From: Parachlorella kessleri
Lineage: Eukaryota > Chlorophyta > Trebouxiophyceae > Chlorellales > Chlorellaceae
Direction: 5' to 3'
NCBI GenBank assembly: GCA_001598975.1
Contig: BBXU01000119.1
Coordinates: 1 to 29,305 of the forward strand
Length of the DNA stretch: 29,305 nt
The notes under the pieces were generated by a model. That model was not told the DNA's origin and did no database searches. It saw only the letters and a program-made list of their open reading frames with translations. Below, piece by piece: positions 1 through 11,200 of the stretch. Position numbers and translations under genes: made by a program. The first letter of the stretch is position 1, and the number at the start of each line of letters is the position of its first letter.

Positions 1-3000
1 GGGGCCCACCGGGGTGGGCAAGACCGAGCTGGGCAAGGTGGTGAGTGGGGGCTGGGTGCTGCATGCCTTGCTGGCTGGCGGGCTGGCTGCTGGGGTGGGG
101 TGGGGTAGGGTGGCGCCGCCACAGTGCCGCGGTGTGGTGGTGGGTGTTGGGGTGGGCGAGGTGTGTGCTGCCAGGGGCGCTGTGGTGGCCCGCCTGCTGG
201 TTGAGGCCTGTGCGGCAGAAGCAGAGTCACTGTCTCCTCCCATTCAATCGTACACAGCTTAATTGGCATTGGCCAGACTGCTTCTTGGGGATGACTTTGT
301 TCTGTCGAGCTCCCCGAAGCGCATGCACCCTGCGATGCGTGTGGACTTCCCTGACTGACGAGGATGTCCTCCACATCATAGTCAACCCACCAGTGCACAG
401 CTGGCTGGGCCGTGGACGAACCTAGGACAGGCGCAGCGGGTAGCTCCACCTTACCAAATTTGCTGCCTCCCTGAGCTGATGCTTTTCCGTGCTTCCGCTG
501 GGCACAGCTCCCTGTGCTAACAACTTCCCTAGTATTTGGCATCCCGTTAAACAGGATTGGGTGAGACGGGCTAACAAATCTCCTTCTCCACTTCCTTTGG
601 TGTCTGTGCAGCTTGCGGAGTACATGTTCAACACGGAGGCCGCCATGGTGCGTCTGGACATGAGTGAGTACATGGAGAAGCACACCGTCAGCAGGCTCAT
701 CGGGGCGCCGCCAGGCTACATCGGCTACGAGGAGGGCGGGCAGCTGACAGAGGCGGTCAGGTGGGTGGGGGTGGGGTGGGGTTACTAGTCGGCTGTTCCA
801 ACCCTGCCAGGGTTGGGCATTGTGATGTAATGTGGGGGGCTGGTTGTACCTAAGCTAAGCACAGCGTGAGTGGGATGACATGATGACGAGGGGGGTAGGT
901 GCATGCTCCGTGTGCGCTGTGGATTCCCATCCGACCTTGCACACGCTTCTTTGCCTGAAAAAAGAGGGTGCTGTGCACCAGCAAGCACCCAGCGTCGGCC
1001 ACGCTGTGCTGTGCTGTGCCGTGCTGTGCTGCAGGCGGCGGCCGTACTGCGTGATCCTGTTTGACGAGGTGGAGAAGGCGCACGGGGATGTGTTCAACAT
1101 CCTGCTGCAGATCCTGGACGACGGCCGCGTCACCGATGCGCAGGTGGGACGACCCCGGGGCAGCAGGCACAGCACACTCCTTGGCCGGGGGGGCGGGGCG
1201 GGGTGGGGCATTCCATTGGGTTCTTGCTAGCAAATCTCCTGCGAGGCTGGCGGCATGCTGGTCTTCTTGACTGTACTATGGTGGGTGTCCCTCAGGGGCA
1301 GTACAGCTTAGTTCAGGTCGGTAGACAGCGCGTAAGCCAGCAAGGGATCATCTCTGTCCGGGTCCCTAGGCTGCTCCGGGCTGCATCTCCCCACATACCA
1401 CCTCTCCCCGGAGCTTTCCACCCAGTATAGGGCGGGAGTGAGAGCGCACGCTTGCAATCATATAGGTGCCGTGCTGGCCGTGCTATGCAGGGCCACGTGG
1501 TGTCGTTCAAGAATTCGGTGATCATCATGACCTCCAACATCGGCAGCGCCACCATCCTGGAGTACATGCAGCAGGGGGACACCTCGCGGCTCAAGGACCT
1601 GGTCACGCAGCAAGTGAGTGTCCGTCCGGGGGGGGTTCGAGCGGGGGTTTGTCTGGGGTGCAGTGGGGGTGTCTCCTTTACGGTGGATCCTACTGTGTGG
1701 CTCCTACTCTCTACTTTCTGGCCAGCCAGGACCTTGCTGGTGCCGTGGCCATGTGCGCATTTGGTGCCAGGCAGCTGGACTGGGGACCAAAGCCCTCCCG
1801 GCCTCCCGCCCTGCCATGGCTCTATTGCATGTCCACGGATATCGAACAAGGGTAAAACATCTGCCTGCAAGCAGATGCCTGCCCTGACCCCACCTGCCAC
1901 CTGCTGTTGGCTGCTAACCTCTCTCACCTCCCAAGGGCCCCCAACCTCCTGCCCCTGCCTGCCTGCAGGTGCGCATGCACTTCCGCCCCGAGTTCATCAA
2001 CCGCATCGACGAGTTCATCATCTTCCAGGGCCTCAAGAAGGACCAGATCCGCAGCATCGTGCGCCTGCAGGCCGCGCGCGTCGAGAAGCGCCTGGCAGAG
2101 CGCAAGATCGCCCTGGAGCTGCGAGAGTCAGGTGGGTGAGGTGGTGGGGCAGAGCAGCGGCGCTGCTGTGCGGCTGCTTTGGGGGCGGCGGGTGAACGGG
2201 TGGGATACAGTCGCTCAGAGGCGGAGCTGCAAGTTTGTCGGGCAGTGGGTGTGGTTGCCGGGGAGTGTGAGGTGGGGGTGGGCGTGGGGCAGGTGGAGGT
2301 GGGGATGAGGTGGTTCGGCACATGCTTGTGCGTGGCTTACATCTGTGGACAGCGGTACTCCAACCCCAGAAAAGTAGGGGTTTGCTGGGGAGTAGCGCAA
2401 TTGCGACCAGCCTGCCGCCCAGTCACCACGACACTTTGCAGGCATGCGTGCTGGTGGGTTTGCCGTCTCCTCCCTGCCTGCAGCTGGAGCACTGGCAGCG
2501 GCAAAGTGCCCGCCTCAGCGGCCCCGACCACTGCAGCTGCGCCCTGCCGACATCTAGCCTTATTGACGATTGCCTGCCTGCCTGCCTGCCCGCCCTGCCT
2601 GCCTGCAGCTGTTGACTACCTGGGCGACCGCGGCTACGACCCCGCCTTTGGCGCCCGCCCCGTGAAGCGCGTGGTGCAGCAGGAGCTGGAGACGGCTATC
2701 GCCAAGGGTAAGTGGGGGCAGGCAGCCATTCTAGGCATGGCAGGGAGCCTTGACAACAAGCCGGGGGGCGGGCACCGTGGCCTTGAACGGAAGCGGGCGG
2801 CTTTGCTCTTGTGGCCTGCCTCGCATGCTTCATGTGGTGCCGGGGCGTGTGTCGGGCCCGCCAGTACGGGAACATGTCGGTGCTTGTCCGATGGCCTGCT
2901 GCATCGCCGAGCCACCAGCACGGGTTGCCCCTGGTTCCCCACCCAGCACCTCCCACCCGCCCGGTGTTTTCCCCTGGGTGCAGCCATCCTGCGTGGCGAC

Positions 3001-3132
3001 ATTGGCGAGGATGACACGGTGGTGGTGGAGGCGCATGGCGGCTCCCAGGCGCAGGGCCTGTCTGTGTACCGCAAGGGCGACAACGGGGCCATCGTTGATG
3101 TGGAGCCAAATCTGGCGGAGCTGAGGCCTTGA
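1..3132 (+). CDS. CLPB: Organelle-type ClpB/Hsp100 disaggregase, C-terminal part (5' end outside window)
   Basis: AAA+ unfoldase that pulls proteins out of aggregates together with Hsp70. Seven exons join in phase: <2..40, 612..760, 1035..1143, 1491..1613, 1969..2131, 2609..2707, 2984..3132, giving 276 residues and a TGA stop. They cover the second ATPase domain and the C-terminal domain. Visible motifs in order are the Walker A loop GPTGVGKT, the pore-loop region [13 protein letters not shown], Walker [12 protein letters not shown], sensor 1 (IIMTSN), the arginine-finger region [12 protein letters not shown] and sensor 2 [13 protein letters not shown]. Donors are gtgagt, gtgggt, gtggga and gtaagt; every acceptor is cag. 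The [11 protein letters not shown] segment and the absence of a long acidic cytosolic Hsp101 tail resemble chloroplast or mitochondrial ClpB (Arabidopsis ClpB3/ClpB4) more than cytosolic Hsp101. The targeting peptide would be upstream, so the compartment cannot be decided. The family call is very secure. Confidence 0.95.
2571..2608 (+). repeat. Short CTGC tetranucleotide repeat ending in a splice acceptor
   Basis: A run of tgcc units followed by further ctgcctgcc units ends in the gcag acceptor of ClpB exon 6. It probably serves as part of the polypyrimidine tract and is a likely length-variable microsatellite. Confidence 0.7.
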
Positions 3133-4194
3133 TAGGGGCCGGGGGGAGGGTGGGGGACCCTTTGTGTTGTGTGGTCAACCAGGAGTCAACCAGAGTGGGA
3201 AAGCCACCGCAATTACCGCTCACAAGGGCGATGAGATAATGAATGCTGAATGGAAGCCTACGAAGAAGAGGGTGGCTGCTGCGTGTGCTCCGCGCGGCCT
3301 TGCGGGCAAAGCAGGGGGGCTCCAGCTCTTGGCAGCATGCGATCGTGAAAGATTGTAGAATGCTGCAAGAGTTGAAGAAGGCCGCGTGCGTCCTGATGTA
3401 AGCATCACGCGGGTTCAGAGGGGAAATTGAGCCTGTTTTTTTATCAGAAAGCTATGGCGAGGTGTCCCTCGAGCAGTATTTGACTCAACATATCGGAAGT
3501 GGTGTGCCTTGGCATTGCTGTGTGCATGCAATGTTGCATCATTGTATACTCCTCTGACTGCTGTAGCAGTAGCTTGTTACTTGACTGTCTGCAACCGCGG
3601 GGCTTTGTGCTGATAAGGGACTCGCCTTGGTCCTTCGCTGGTGCAACCGTTTTGCAAGTTGTATGTCACCTCAACCCTTCTGTTGCCCTGTTTATGTGTG
3701 TGAACTTGATACTGTTCTGGCCAGGCATTGTGCTTGCATGCAGCTCTCTCCAACCTTCTGTTGCAAGTTTACCAATTGCAAGCTGTAATCAGGTACCCCG
3801 GACATGTGTCCTGATTGCGGCAGATCTCACAAGGTTTGGGCATCGGGTAGACCACCTTGGTTGGATGTATGTGAGAGCCTGGGAATTTCACCCACGACCG
3901 CCTGTAAGGCAGTCTGTGGAGAACATGTGAGGCCTATGAGAGAACCTAGATTTTGCACCCAGTACATTACTAATGTGTAGTACACTGCCCATCACTCAGG
4001 AGCCTCTAACCCTTCAGCATGATCATCTGTTGGGAACGGCCACCCCCAGTGGTATTGCCAAGGCTGCTAGGTTGTAGCGCCAACCAACAGGACCGCGCAT
4101 ACGGGAAAGCCCATAGCATGCCTTGCATGCAGTCCTGTCCTCATAGTTCTTCCCTACCTGCCCTCTGTTATGCAACACCTGCTATCGTTCACAC
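3133..4194. other. Non-coding interval between convergent genes (3' UTRs)
   Basis: No convincing exon is visible on either strand. The left two thirds are T-rich with many TGC and TTGC words, unlike the G-rich ClpB introns, which fits a long ClpB 3' UTR. Two TGTAA motifs on the plus strand (3397-3401 and 3784-3788) could end it. The right part, after about 3800, has no recognised feature and leads to the 3' end of the minus-strand gene that stops at 4443. Confidence 0.5.
3784..3788 (+). terminator. Candidate poly(A) signal TGTAA for ClpB
   Basis: TGTAA is the usual chlorophyte nuclear poly(A) signal. This copy is about 650 nt after the ClpB stop, and a closer copy lies at 3397-3401. The pentamer also occurs by chance, so either could be used. 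Confidence 0.4.
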
Positions 4195-4199
4195 TTACA
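4195..4199 (-). terminator. Candidate poly(A) signal TGTAA for the minus-strand coiled-coil gene
   Basis: TTACA on the plus strand reads TGTAA on the minus strand, about 245 nt downstream of the TGA at 4443-4445. Confidence 0.4.
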
Positions 4200-4442
4200 C
4201 TACAAGCCCGCCCACCTCTCCCAGTCACCTTTCCATTCCACCACCCAGTTTTAGGTGGGGCCCAGTGCAGTGCTCCCATCACACCCTTGGGCTGCCTGCC
4301 CCCCCACAGATATCCACCTGCGCCGCGTTTCAAACCTGGGCACTGCACACGGGTGTATGCCCACCAGCGCGCCGGGCATGCGGATAGCCACCCACCAAAG
4401 GAAAGACCTGCTCAGCCACCTGAAAGGCAGGGCGCGCCTGCC

Positions 4443-5512
4443 TCAGCCCAGGCGGATGCGGTTGCAGAGGGCTGACAGCTGGGCATACTTGGCGGAGTGC
4501 TCCTTCAGTGCAGCCCGCTCTGCCTCCAGCCTGGCCTCAATCTCCCTCAGGGCACGTTCCGCATCGCGCAGGCTGGCCTCTGCGGAGCGCTGGCGCTGGA
4601 TGGCCGGCAGGTGCCTGAGAATCACAGTCTAGCGCATGTTTGTAAGGTACTTAGAAGTGTGTTTTCGGGCAGCAGGTGCGAAAGAGATGTACTGGGAGCA
4701 GCGGGCAGCTGAGGGGTGGCATTGCACTGACTTGCTGGAAGCGCTGCAAGAGGTGAGGTTCTGGAGACAGGAGGACCACACCAGGCACGTAATCTGCAAG
4801 TTGCACACCGAGAACAGGCACGCCTATTTCGCAGCAGTGTAACCTGCCAGATACTGCACACCTGGGAACTGGTGCATCACTCACATGACCAGGGCTTTGT
4901 AGTCATCAATCTCGCGCTCCAGCTGCTCCGCCTGCAGTGCTTTTGCCAGCTCCTCCCTCTGCAGACTGCCTTGAAGCTCCTCCAGATCTGTCAGCACCCA
5001 GCCTGACACTGCAGCATCGGCTGCCGTCAGCAGCTCCCTAGTTGCTTCTGAGGCCGCCTCACACTTGCCAACAGCGTCATGGCCACCTGCCACCACTGCA
5101 GCCTGCATGGCCGCGGCGGCCAACTTGGGATCTTGAGGGGCGGCAATGTCCAGCCGCGCTGCCCGCGCCGCGTGTAGCATGCCCAGCAACCTACTCAGCT
5201 CACCCCCCTGCTGACTCAGCGCCGCAGCTCGTCGCAGGAAGCCCTGCGTCACGGCCAGCTGTGCTTGCAGGTCAGCCAAGCGCGCATGTGCCTCCTCCCC
5301 GCCGCCCTCGAACGCGGCGACCGCTGGCGGCAGCGGTGAGGGCAGCAGCGCGGCCAGCGCTGCCAGCTGGCGGCGGGCATCCTGTGCCTCCGCCTGGCGC
5401 GCCCCCTGCTCCAGGGTCAGCTGGGTGATGGCCTGCTGCGCTGCGGCCGCGGCTGAGCGCGCCTCCAGCGCCTGGCGCGTCTTGTCGGACAGCAGCGCCA
5501 GGGTGTCAGGGT
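4443..5512 (-). repeat. Duplicated coiled-coil module, left arm (inverted with 11266-12341)
   Basis: Two exons (5512..4885 and 4614..4443) and the intron between them form one arm of a diverged inverted duplication. Intron phases are the same in both arms. Both arms need a single G from the preceding exon to make the first Asp codon, and both split the ATG codon between the two exons. The final exon is 172 nt in both copies, and its proteins differ at only three residues. Confidence 0.9.
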
Positions 5513-8018
5513 CTGCCGCAACGGGCACAGGGAGACCCAAGCAGGGCAGCAGGGTATGCAGTTGGCTTCACCGGTGGTGGGAGGTGTGCAAAACATGACA
5601 GTGCTTTGATGACACCAAGCAAAGCCTAAGCAGGCAAATGTCGGAACATGGCTTGGTGGTACTACCACTCCTTGGTAGTACTACAGACGCCTACCAGCAA
5701 GTCTATGCGGCCCAAAGTGCGCTGTTATAGAGGGCTGGACAAGCAGCGTTTGCTGCTCCGGCACAAGTAAGCTAGGCCTTACCTAGCAAGCCAACTTCAA
5801 GCTTTGCTTCTAGGTGCCTTGGGCCCCGCATGATGCCATCACTGTCTGCAAACCAGAAAGTGACCAACACCCGTTCTAGCATGTCTAGACCAGGCGCACC
5901 AGGTGTCAGTGAGGCTAAGCTTAAGCGGCTGAGCACATGCAGTAAGAGAAAGCAAGAGGCCAGGGTTTCAGGCCCGCACGTTTATCCACGGCGTGCCAAT
6001 TGCACACTGCCACACAGGGCAGCCTCACACGTACCAGCCGAAGCCGTGTGCTGGTTGTCCGTGCCCGCGGCAGCTGGGCCGCTACCCTTCATGCCTCCCT
6101 GCCTCCTCAGCCGCCGCTTTGGTCGACCAGGCGCAGTGGGGCTGCCCCCGGCAGGGCTGCCAGCTGCACCGCAATGTCCACCTGCTGTCCCTGCTGCTGC
6201 TGCCGAGGTGACGCCTATCTTTGGGCCCAAAGAGGGAGCGCCTGCTGTCTCCTGGGGACCAGCCACTGGCCTGGGTGGTGGCTGGGGGCTGGGGGAAGCC
6301 GTGCCCGGGAGCGGCGCCGCTGCCAGCCTGACCAGCTCAGGTGCTGCTAGTGTAGCCAAGGCAGGCAGGGCTGGGAGGGCAGGGCCAGGGGCAGGTGCTC
6401 CTTGGGAGAAGGTTAGGCTGCCAGTGTTAGCAAGCTCCTCCACTTGCTCCTGACGTGCCTTGCGGGTGGCTGTTGCCGCGCTGGGCTCATGCTGCGCTGT
6501 CTCAACCACCTCTGGTGCCCGGTCTCTAGCATGTGGCCCCTGCGGCAGGCTTGTGACACCTGCAGGACGCAGCACTGTTCCCTGCTTGTGGTGCTACTTC
6601 AAGGTTCTGCAGAGCATGGGCCCTGCAGCGCGTGTAGGCATTGCAAGTACCTCTCAACTGTCTCACAGTGGCAATGCAATGCATGCCGGCTGATGTAAGC
6701 GTAACCAGCACGTTGGCATGCCTCTCCTATGCTGCAAGTGCTTCCAAAACAAAAACCGAGTCGCCAACCCAGCAGCGTGTAGGCTGTGGACGGGGGTCCA
6801 TACCGGCGGTGTCAATGCCACAACAAAGGTGTACCTGGCGACTCTAGCATAGGATCCACAATGGCACCGTCCGTGCCCCCGGACGCTGTAAGCATTTCAG
6901 AAACCTCGTCTACACACGCACGGCAGGCAGGGTCAAGCATGCTGGATGGGTGGGGTGTCCCAGGTTGAGTTGGAAACACACCTTGTTGCAAGAGGTCCTG
7001 TGAAGGCTCAAACCTAGCCATAGAATTATCCCAAGAGCAGGGGCTATGATCCACACAGCATGCACATTAGGCACAAGCCAGGCATGCATGGCACCTTCCT
7101 GGGTGCCGCCTGGTGCCCTCCAACAGCTCTCTATCACTTCTAAGGCGGTACCTTCTGGATGGGGAACAACCCCACGCTGTGCTTCACCCTGATGTCGCAG
7201 CTCAACAGGCCCTGTCTCTGTGGCGGAAGGAGCTGCCGCTGCCACTGCTGGGGACTGGGCAGCGGCCGGGGTGCTTTGGGGTGCCGGCTTGTCCAGGGTT
7301 TCATTGGCAGTCGTCGACCCTGAACAAGACGATACCAGTGGTTCAGGCACTGCCCAGTTGCATCATGTTAGGTAGCAGATGGTGGTGTGCGAATTAGAAA
7401 TATATATGTCGGAGGTGAAGTGAGGGGGGGCTGTGTGCGCTGCAAGTCAGCAACACAGCCAGCTGCAAATGCACCTGCGAACTTGGCTTGCTTCCTTGGG
7501 AGCTGCGGCGTGGGCGGCAGTGCCGTCGCGCCCTGGGGCCTTGCATCTGAGGGTGAGGCTACGGTAGCTGGTCGCTGCTTCGCAGAGACGTGCGGACGTG
7601 GAGAGCTGGGCAGGTTGGCTTCATCCGTTTCTGGCTTGTGATCCTTCTTCAGCTTTTTGACACTTGCGCCCCTGCATGGGGCAGGCGGGCTGGGTATAAT
7701 GTCGCTGGCAAGGAAGTAAAGTGCCAACCGTTAGCAATCTGTGTTCACTCAGCAGCGCTGCTTGGTGTGCCGCTCTCCCACCCACCATGCAAGGGACCCG
7801 TGGTGGCACTTATAACCTACCCCTCATCATGAACAAAGCTGCTCAAGCTACCATACAATGGGGAGGGCAGATGGCACACTAAGCTCTATGGCAGCCACTC
7901 AGTGGCTACTAACATGTTGCACTCACAGAAGGAGCTTGAGCCGACCAGGCCTTCCTCCGGACCGCTTAGCAGGGGCTGGTGCTGCCTTCACTGGGCTCCC
8001 AGCATGGTTAAAGGACAT
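4443..8018 (-). CDS. Unrecognised proline/alanine-rich protein with C-terminal coiled coil (copy A)
   Basis: I do not recognise the family. Proposed exons, read on the minus strand, are 8018..7927, 7671..7475, 7319..7075, 6997..6835, 6559..6035, 5512..4885 and 4614..4443; together they give 673 residues with consistent phases. The ATG at 8018 opens a basic N-terminus containing PAKRSGGRPGRLK. A lysine-rich patch (KKLKKDHKPETDE) follows, then a long low-complexity Pro/Ala/Gly region (about residues 180-405) ending with the basic stretch RPKRRLRR. The last 265 residues are predicted helical and coiled coil by eye, starting ADPDTLALLSDKTRQALE and ending CNRIRLG. The basic patches suggest a nuclear or nucleic-acid-associated protein, which is inference only. 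The last two exons are duplicated, inverted, at 11266-12341. The boundary between exons 3 and 4 is the least certain splice, and an in-frame ATG at 5540 is intronic. Exons 5-7 are well supported. Confidence 0.65.
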
Positions 8019-8243
8019 GATGAGGGCAGCAAGAGGTGGAATTTTTATTAAAAGTCGACCTTCGCTGTCAGCATGGCCAGGAAGGCAGGTGTTTTGTCAC
8101 TTAGGAGGCATGGGCTTGCAAAGCATGCCGAGCACATGTGGTCCCAGGGGCAGCCAGTGTGAATTTCCTCCATGTTTGTGAGCTGCAGCAACAGAAGTGC
8201 TGCAGATTTTGAGTTGCCAACCGCACCCTCGTTCTGTCCTTCC
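8019..8243. promoter_or_regulatory. Candidate bidirectional promoter between divergent coiled-coil genes
   Basis: About 225 bp separate the proposed ATG of copy A (minus, 8018) from that of copy B (plus, 8244). An AT-rich element at 8040-8054 (reads ttttaataaaaatt on the minus strand) is conspicuous in this GC-rich region. It is only about 22 bp from the copy A ATG, which is close for a TATA box, so its role is uncertain. If copy B starts at the upstream in-frame ATG (8172), the shared spacer shrinks to about 150 bp. Confidence 0.4.
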
Positions 8244-11200
8244 ATGGAGACAGCAGCACAGCTTCAGAACAACCTGCTGGAGGGTGTTCAGGTGAGGGGA
8301 AACAGTCAGACCACTGGCTCAGAAATGGGCATCTACAGGCAAGGGGGAGTGCAGGCAAGCACCCTTCCTGCAAGGCCAGCTGATGGGCTTGCCAGACTTT
8401 GCTTTAGGAGAGCTTGCCGTGGTCACTGTCCGTCAGCCCAGTAGCGGGAGCCCCATGAACTGTTGCCTGACTCAGCTGTGGGCTGACTGCCGGATGTACC
8501 ACACGCAGGATGACTTGGCTGGCGAAGCAGAGTTGGGAATCGAACCTGAGGCAGAGCGTGTAAAGGTGCGCTTCTGACACCATTGTGGGTGGCATACATA
8601 ATGCGCTTGCGCTGTGATGTGTCCATTCCTTGAACAGAAATGCTGGCCAGCGACAGGAGCAGAATGGGCCGGTTGAGGCGGAGGAGCAGACATCCAGAGC
8701 TTGTCGTGCATTTACTTATGCAGGGAACGGGCAAGGGCGGCGGCGGTGAAGATAATGGACAAGATGTGGAAGATGTAGAAGATGATGGAAGTGGTATAAG
8801 TGATGACGACAGTGAGGACGAGGACGGACAAGAGGGCCCAAATGTTGAGCCAGGTGGGCACACGGCACAGTTTGGGGACAGTTCTAAGCTCTGCAGGGCG
8901 GCACTGTGCAAACAGGCCAGGCCACTGGCAGCTATGAGAGTCCCAGGGATGGCTTCCGTTTGCCTGTTTGCAGGTGCATCTGGTCCATCGGGCCCCGGAA
9001 AGGTGCTGATCAAGTGCGGCATCTGGGAGGACAGCAGCAAGAGGAGGCGAGCGGAACACTGCTCTTGTGCTCTGTCTGCATCGGTGCAAACTGCCATGTG
9101 TTGTATGGTAGTTATGGCATGCCATAAGCTGCGCAGCTGCACCACAGCAGCGCACTGGAGGGCTCTTCTCTAGACAACATTCAAGCTGAACCGCCCTGCC
9201 TCCAGGGCTTACATGTGTACACATGTGTGCTCACATGTACATGTACATCTCATGCGCCATGCGTTATAAGTGTGTGGCACAGCAAACCACAGCTGTGGCC
9301 GCACTTCCAATGTCCCACCGTCCGTGCCACTGCCCGCCACTGCAGGCTCAAGTCGCTGCATGGCGAAGCAGGGGTTGACCTTGGAGGACAGACCCACGAC
9401 CATGCGGTGGAGCGGTTCGGTCTCAAAGCCCAGCGACAGCTGCCGCATGGGCTTGTGCAAAGCATTGCCGGCCTGGTGGAGGCGCGGGTGCAGGGCAGGG
9501 AGGACCCTGCTGTGACCTTTGGGGAGCACGAGAAGGAGGGGATGGAGCTGCTGAGGGCCATGGCACAGCGCTTTGGGGTGTCGGCAGGTGCGGCTGCGAT
9601 GAACACTGGGCAAGCGGTGTGTGGAACTAGTGGAGTGGTGAATGGTGCGGACCGTTGGCAATCAGCTTTGAGAATGGCTCACTGATGGGTGGTCAGGGCC
9701 AGCTGGGCATTGCCATGCTGATTTATATCATTTGCAAGAAGCCCTCAAGACAATGTGAGCATTTGTATACCCTGCAACACATGTCCGCCATACTCATCTC
9801 AAAGCACTGAACACACTGAAATGCTGTGCAGCCAAACCCAGGGCTGCTAAGAAGCGCTCCGGCCGAGCACTACCGCCCACACCCCAGCTCAAGCGCAAGC
9901 ATGCCAGGGTGCCAGGTCAGCAGTGAGGCGACCCTGCTTTGGTATGCTGGTCTGCCCGCCATATCGAATACCAGTTGTTCCGTGCTTAAAAAGGCTTGTC
10001 ATGCTGCTCAGACCTGTTTATGGTGCATGCATAATAGCATGGGTGGCAGGAAGTGCAAACAGAGAGTAAAGCTGGGCTGGACTGGGCTGACAGGGCTGGA
10101 TGCAGAATGAGCCTGAGTCTTGCCTGAGTTCTGAGCCAGTAATTTTCTCCCCAAGATATTGTTCTTTTATACTGGCGAACAGAGGCTGGGTAGGAGAGAA
10201 TAGTATGGACGAGGCTGGATGAAGCATGCAGAGTGGCACGGTGGCATTGAATGCAGGTACCACGTGTAGGGGGCAGTGGTGGCATGTACCGCACAGGCAA
10301 TGTACAGCTGGGATGGTCAGCTCAGGATGCAAGGTATCCTCTGATGGGTTGCTTGAGTGCCTGGCCCCAGCGGTCGTTCAAAAGTTGCTCAACAAAGATG
10401 CTTTCAATCCCTATTGTGTAGGGCCCAGCCCAGAAGTAGAGAGGGAGCGGTCGCCGCACCATGTTTCACGTAGGTGACAGCTCTGAGGTGTAGATTGCTG
10501 TCCCAGGCTGCCTCAGTGCATGCAGCGATGGTCCATAGTTGTCGTGGTGGCAGGCAATGCGAACTGAGGAGGGGTAGGGGTGAAGTGAACTGACAGCTAT
10601 GCTGTGGTCTTGCCTGAGTTCTGAGCATGGGTGGCAGGTAGTGCGAACAGGGAGTAAAGCTGGGCTGGACTGACAGGGCTGGATGCAGGATGAGCCTGAG
10701 TCTTGCCTGAGTTCTGAGCCAGTAATTCTCTTCTCTCTGAGTTCTCCTTGGTCCATACTACCAAGGAGGGCTACTAGTAGTCCACCATGCTGCGGGTGCT
10801 TTGTGCCGCAGGCATTGATGCCCAAGCTGTCAATGTGCTTGACGATGTCAGCATGGGTTTGCTGGGTAAGTGTTTGGGCCCGGCCATATCGCCAACAGAA
10901 TGATTTCTGGGCCAAACCACGCACGCCCCGCAAATGAACCGTGCTGCTTGGCAAAGCTGCTGCCTGCTAGAAGCTGCACGACCCATTATTATTGAGGGTG
11001 GCAGGTAATGCGATCAGAGAGGAGGTACGGGTATACTGGGCTGATAGGGTTGTATGCAGTAATGCTCTGTATATATCTGTGTAGCCATATTGCTCATTGA
11101 CATGCCCTGCTAGGACCCTGGCATGTGCCACGTGGGATGGTGTTCCTTGGCACTTTGCATCATCAACTGATGTCGAGGAACAAATGCCGGTGCATACTCC

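Noticed and set aside
3499..3930. 143-codon plus-strand frame downstream of ClpB
   Set aside because: It is Cys-, Val- and Leu-rich as expected from TTG/TGC-rich 3' UTR sequence, with no splice support or family match.
4885..5540. Start of the left coiled-coil protein at the ATG at 5540
   Set aside because: That ATG lies in the intron. The acceptor at 5513 and the phase-1 join to 6035 give a longer protein, and the right-hand copy uses the same junction.
5830..6453. Long plus-strand open frame opposite exon 5 of the left coiled-coil gene
   Set aside because: It is the antisense shadow of the Pro/Ala-rich exon 6559..6035. The minus strand has matching splice phases into the coiled-coil exon; this frame has none.
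9215..9345. Extension of copy B exon 5 upstream to the ATG at 9215
   Set aside because: This part reads through the palindromic ACATGT cluster and gives a Cys/Thr-rich stretch. A good cag acceptor at 9343-9345 starts the convincing coding part.
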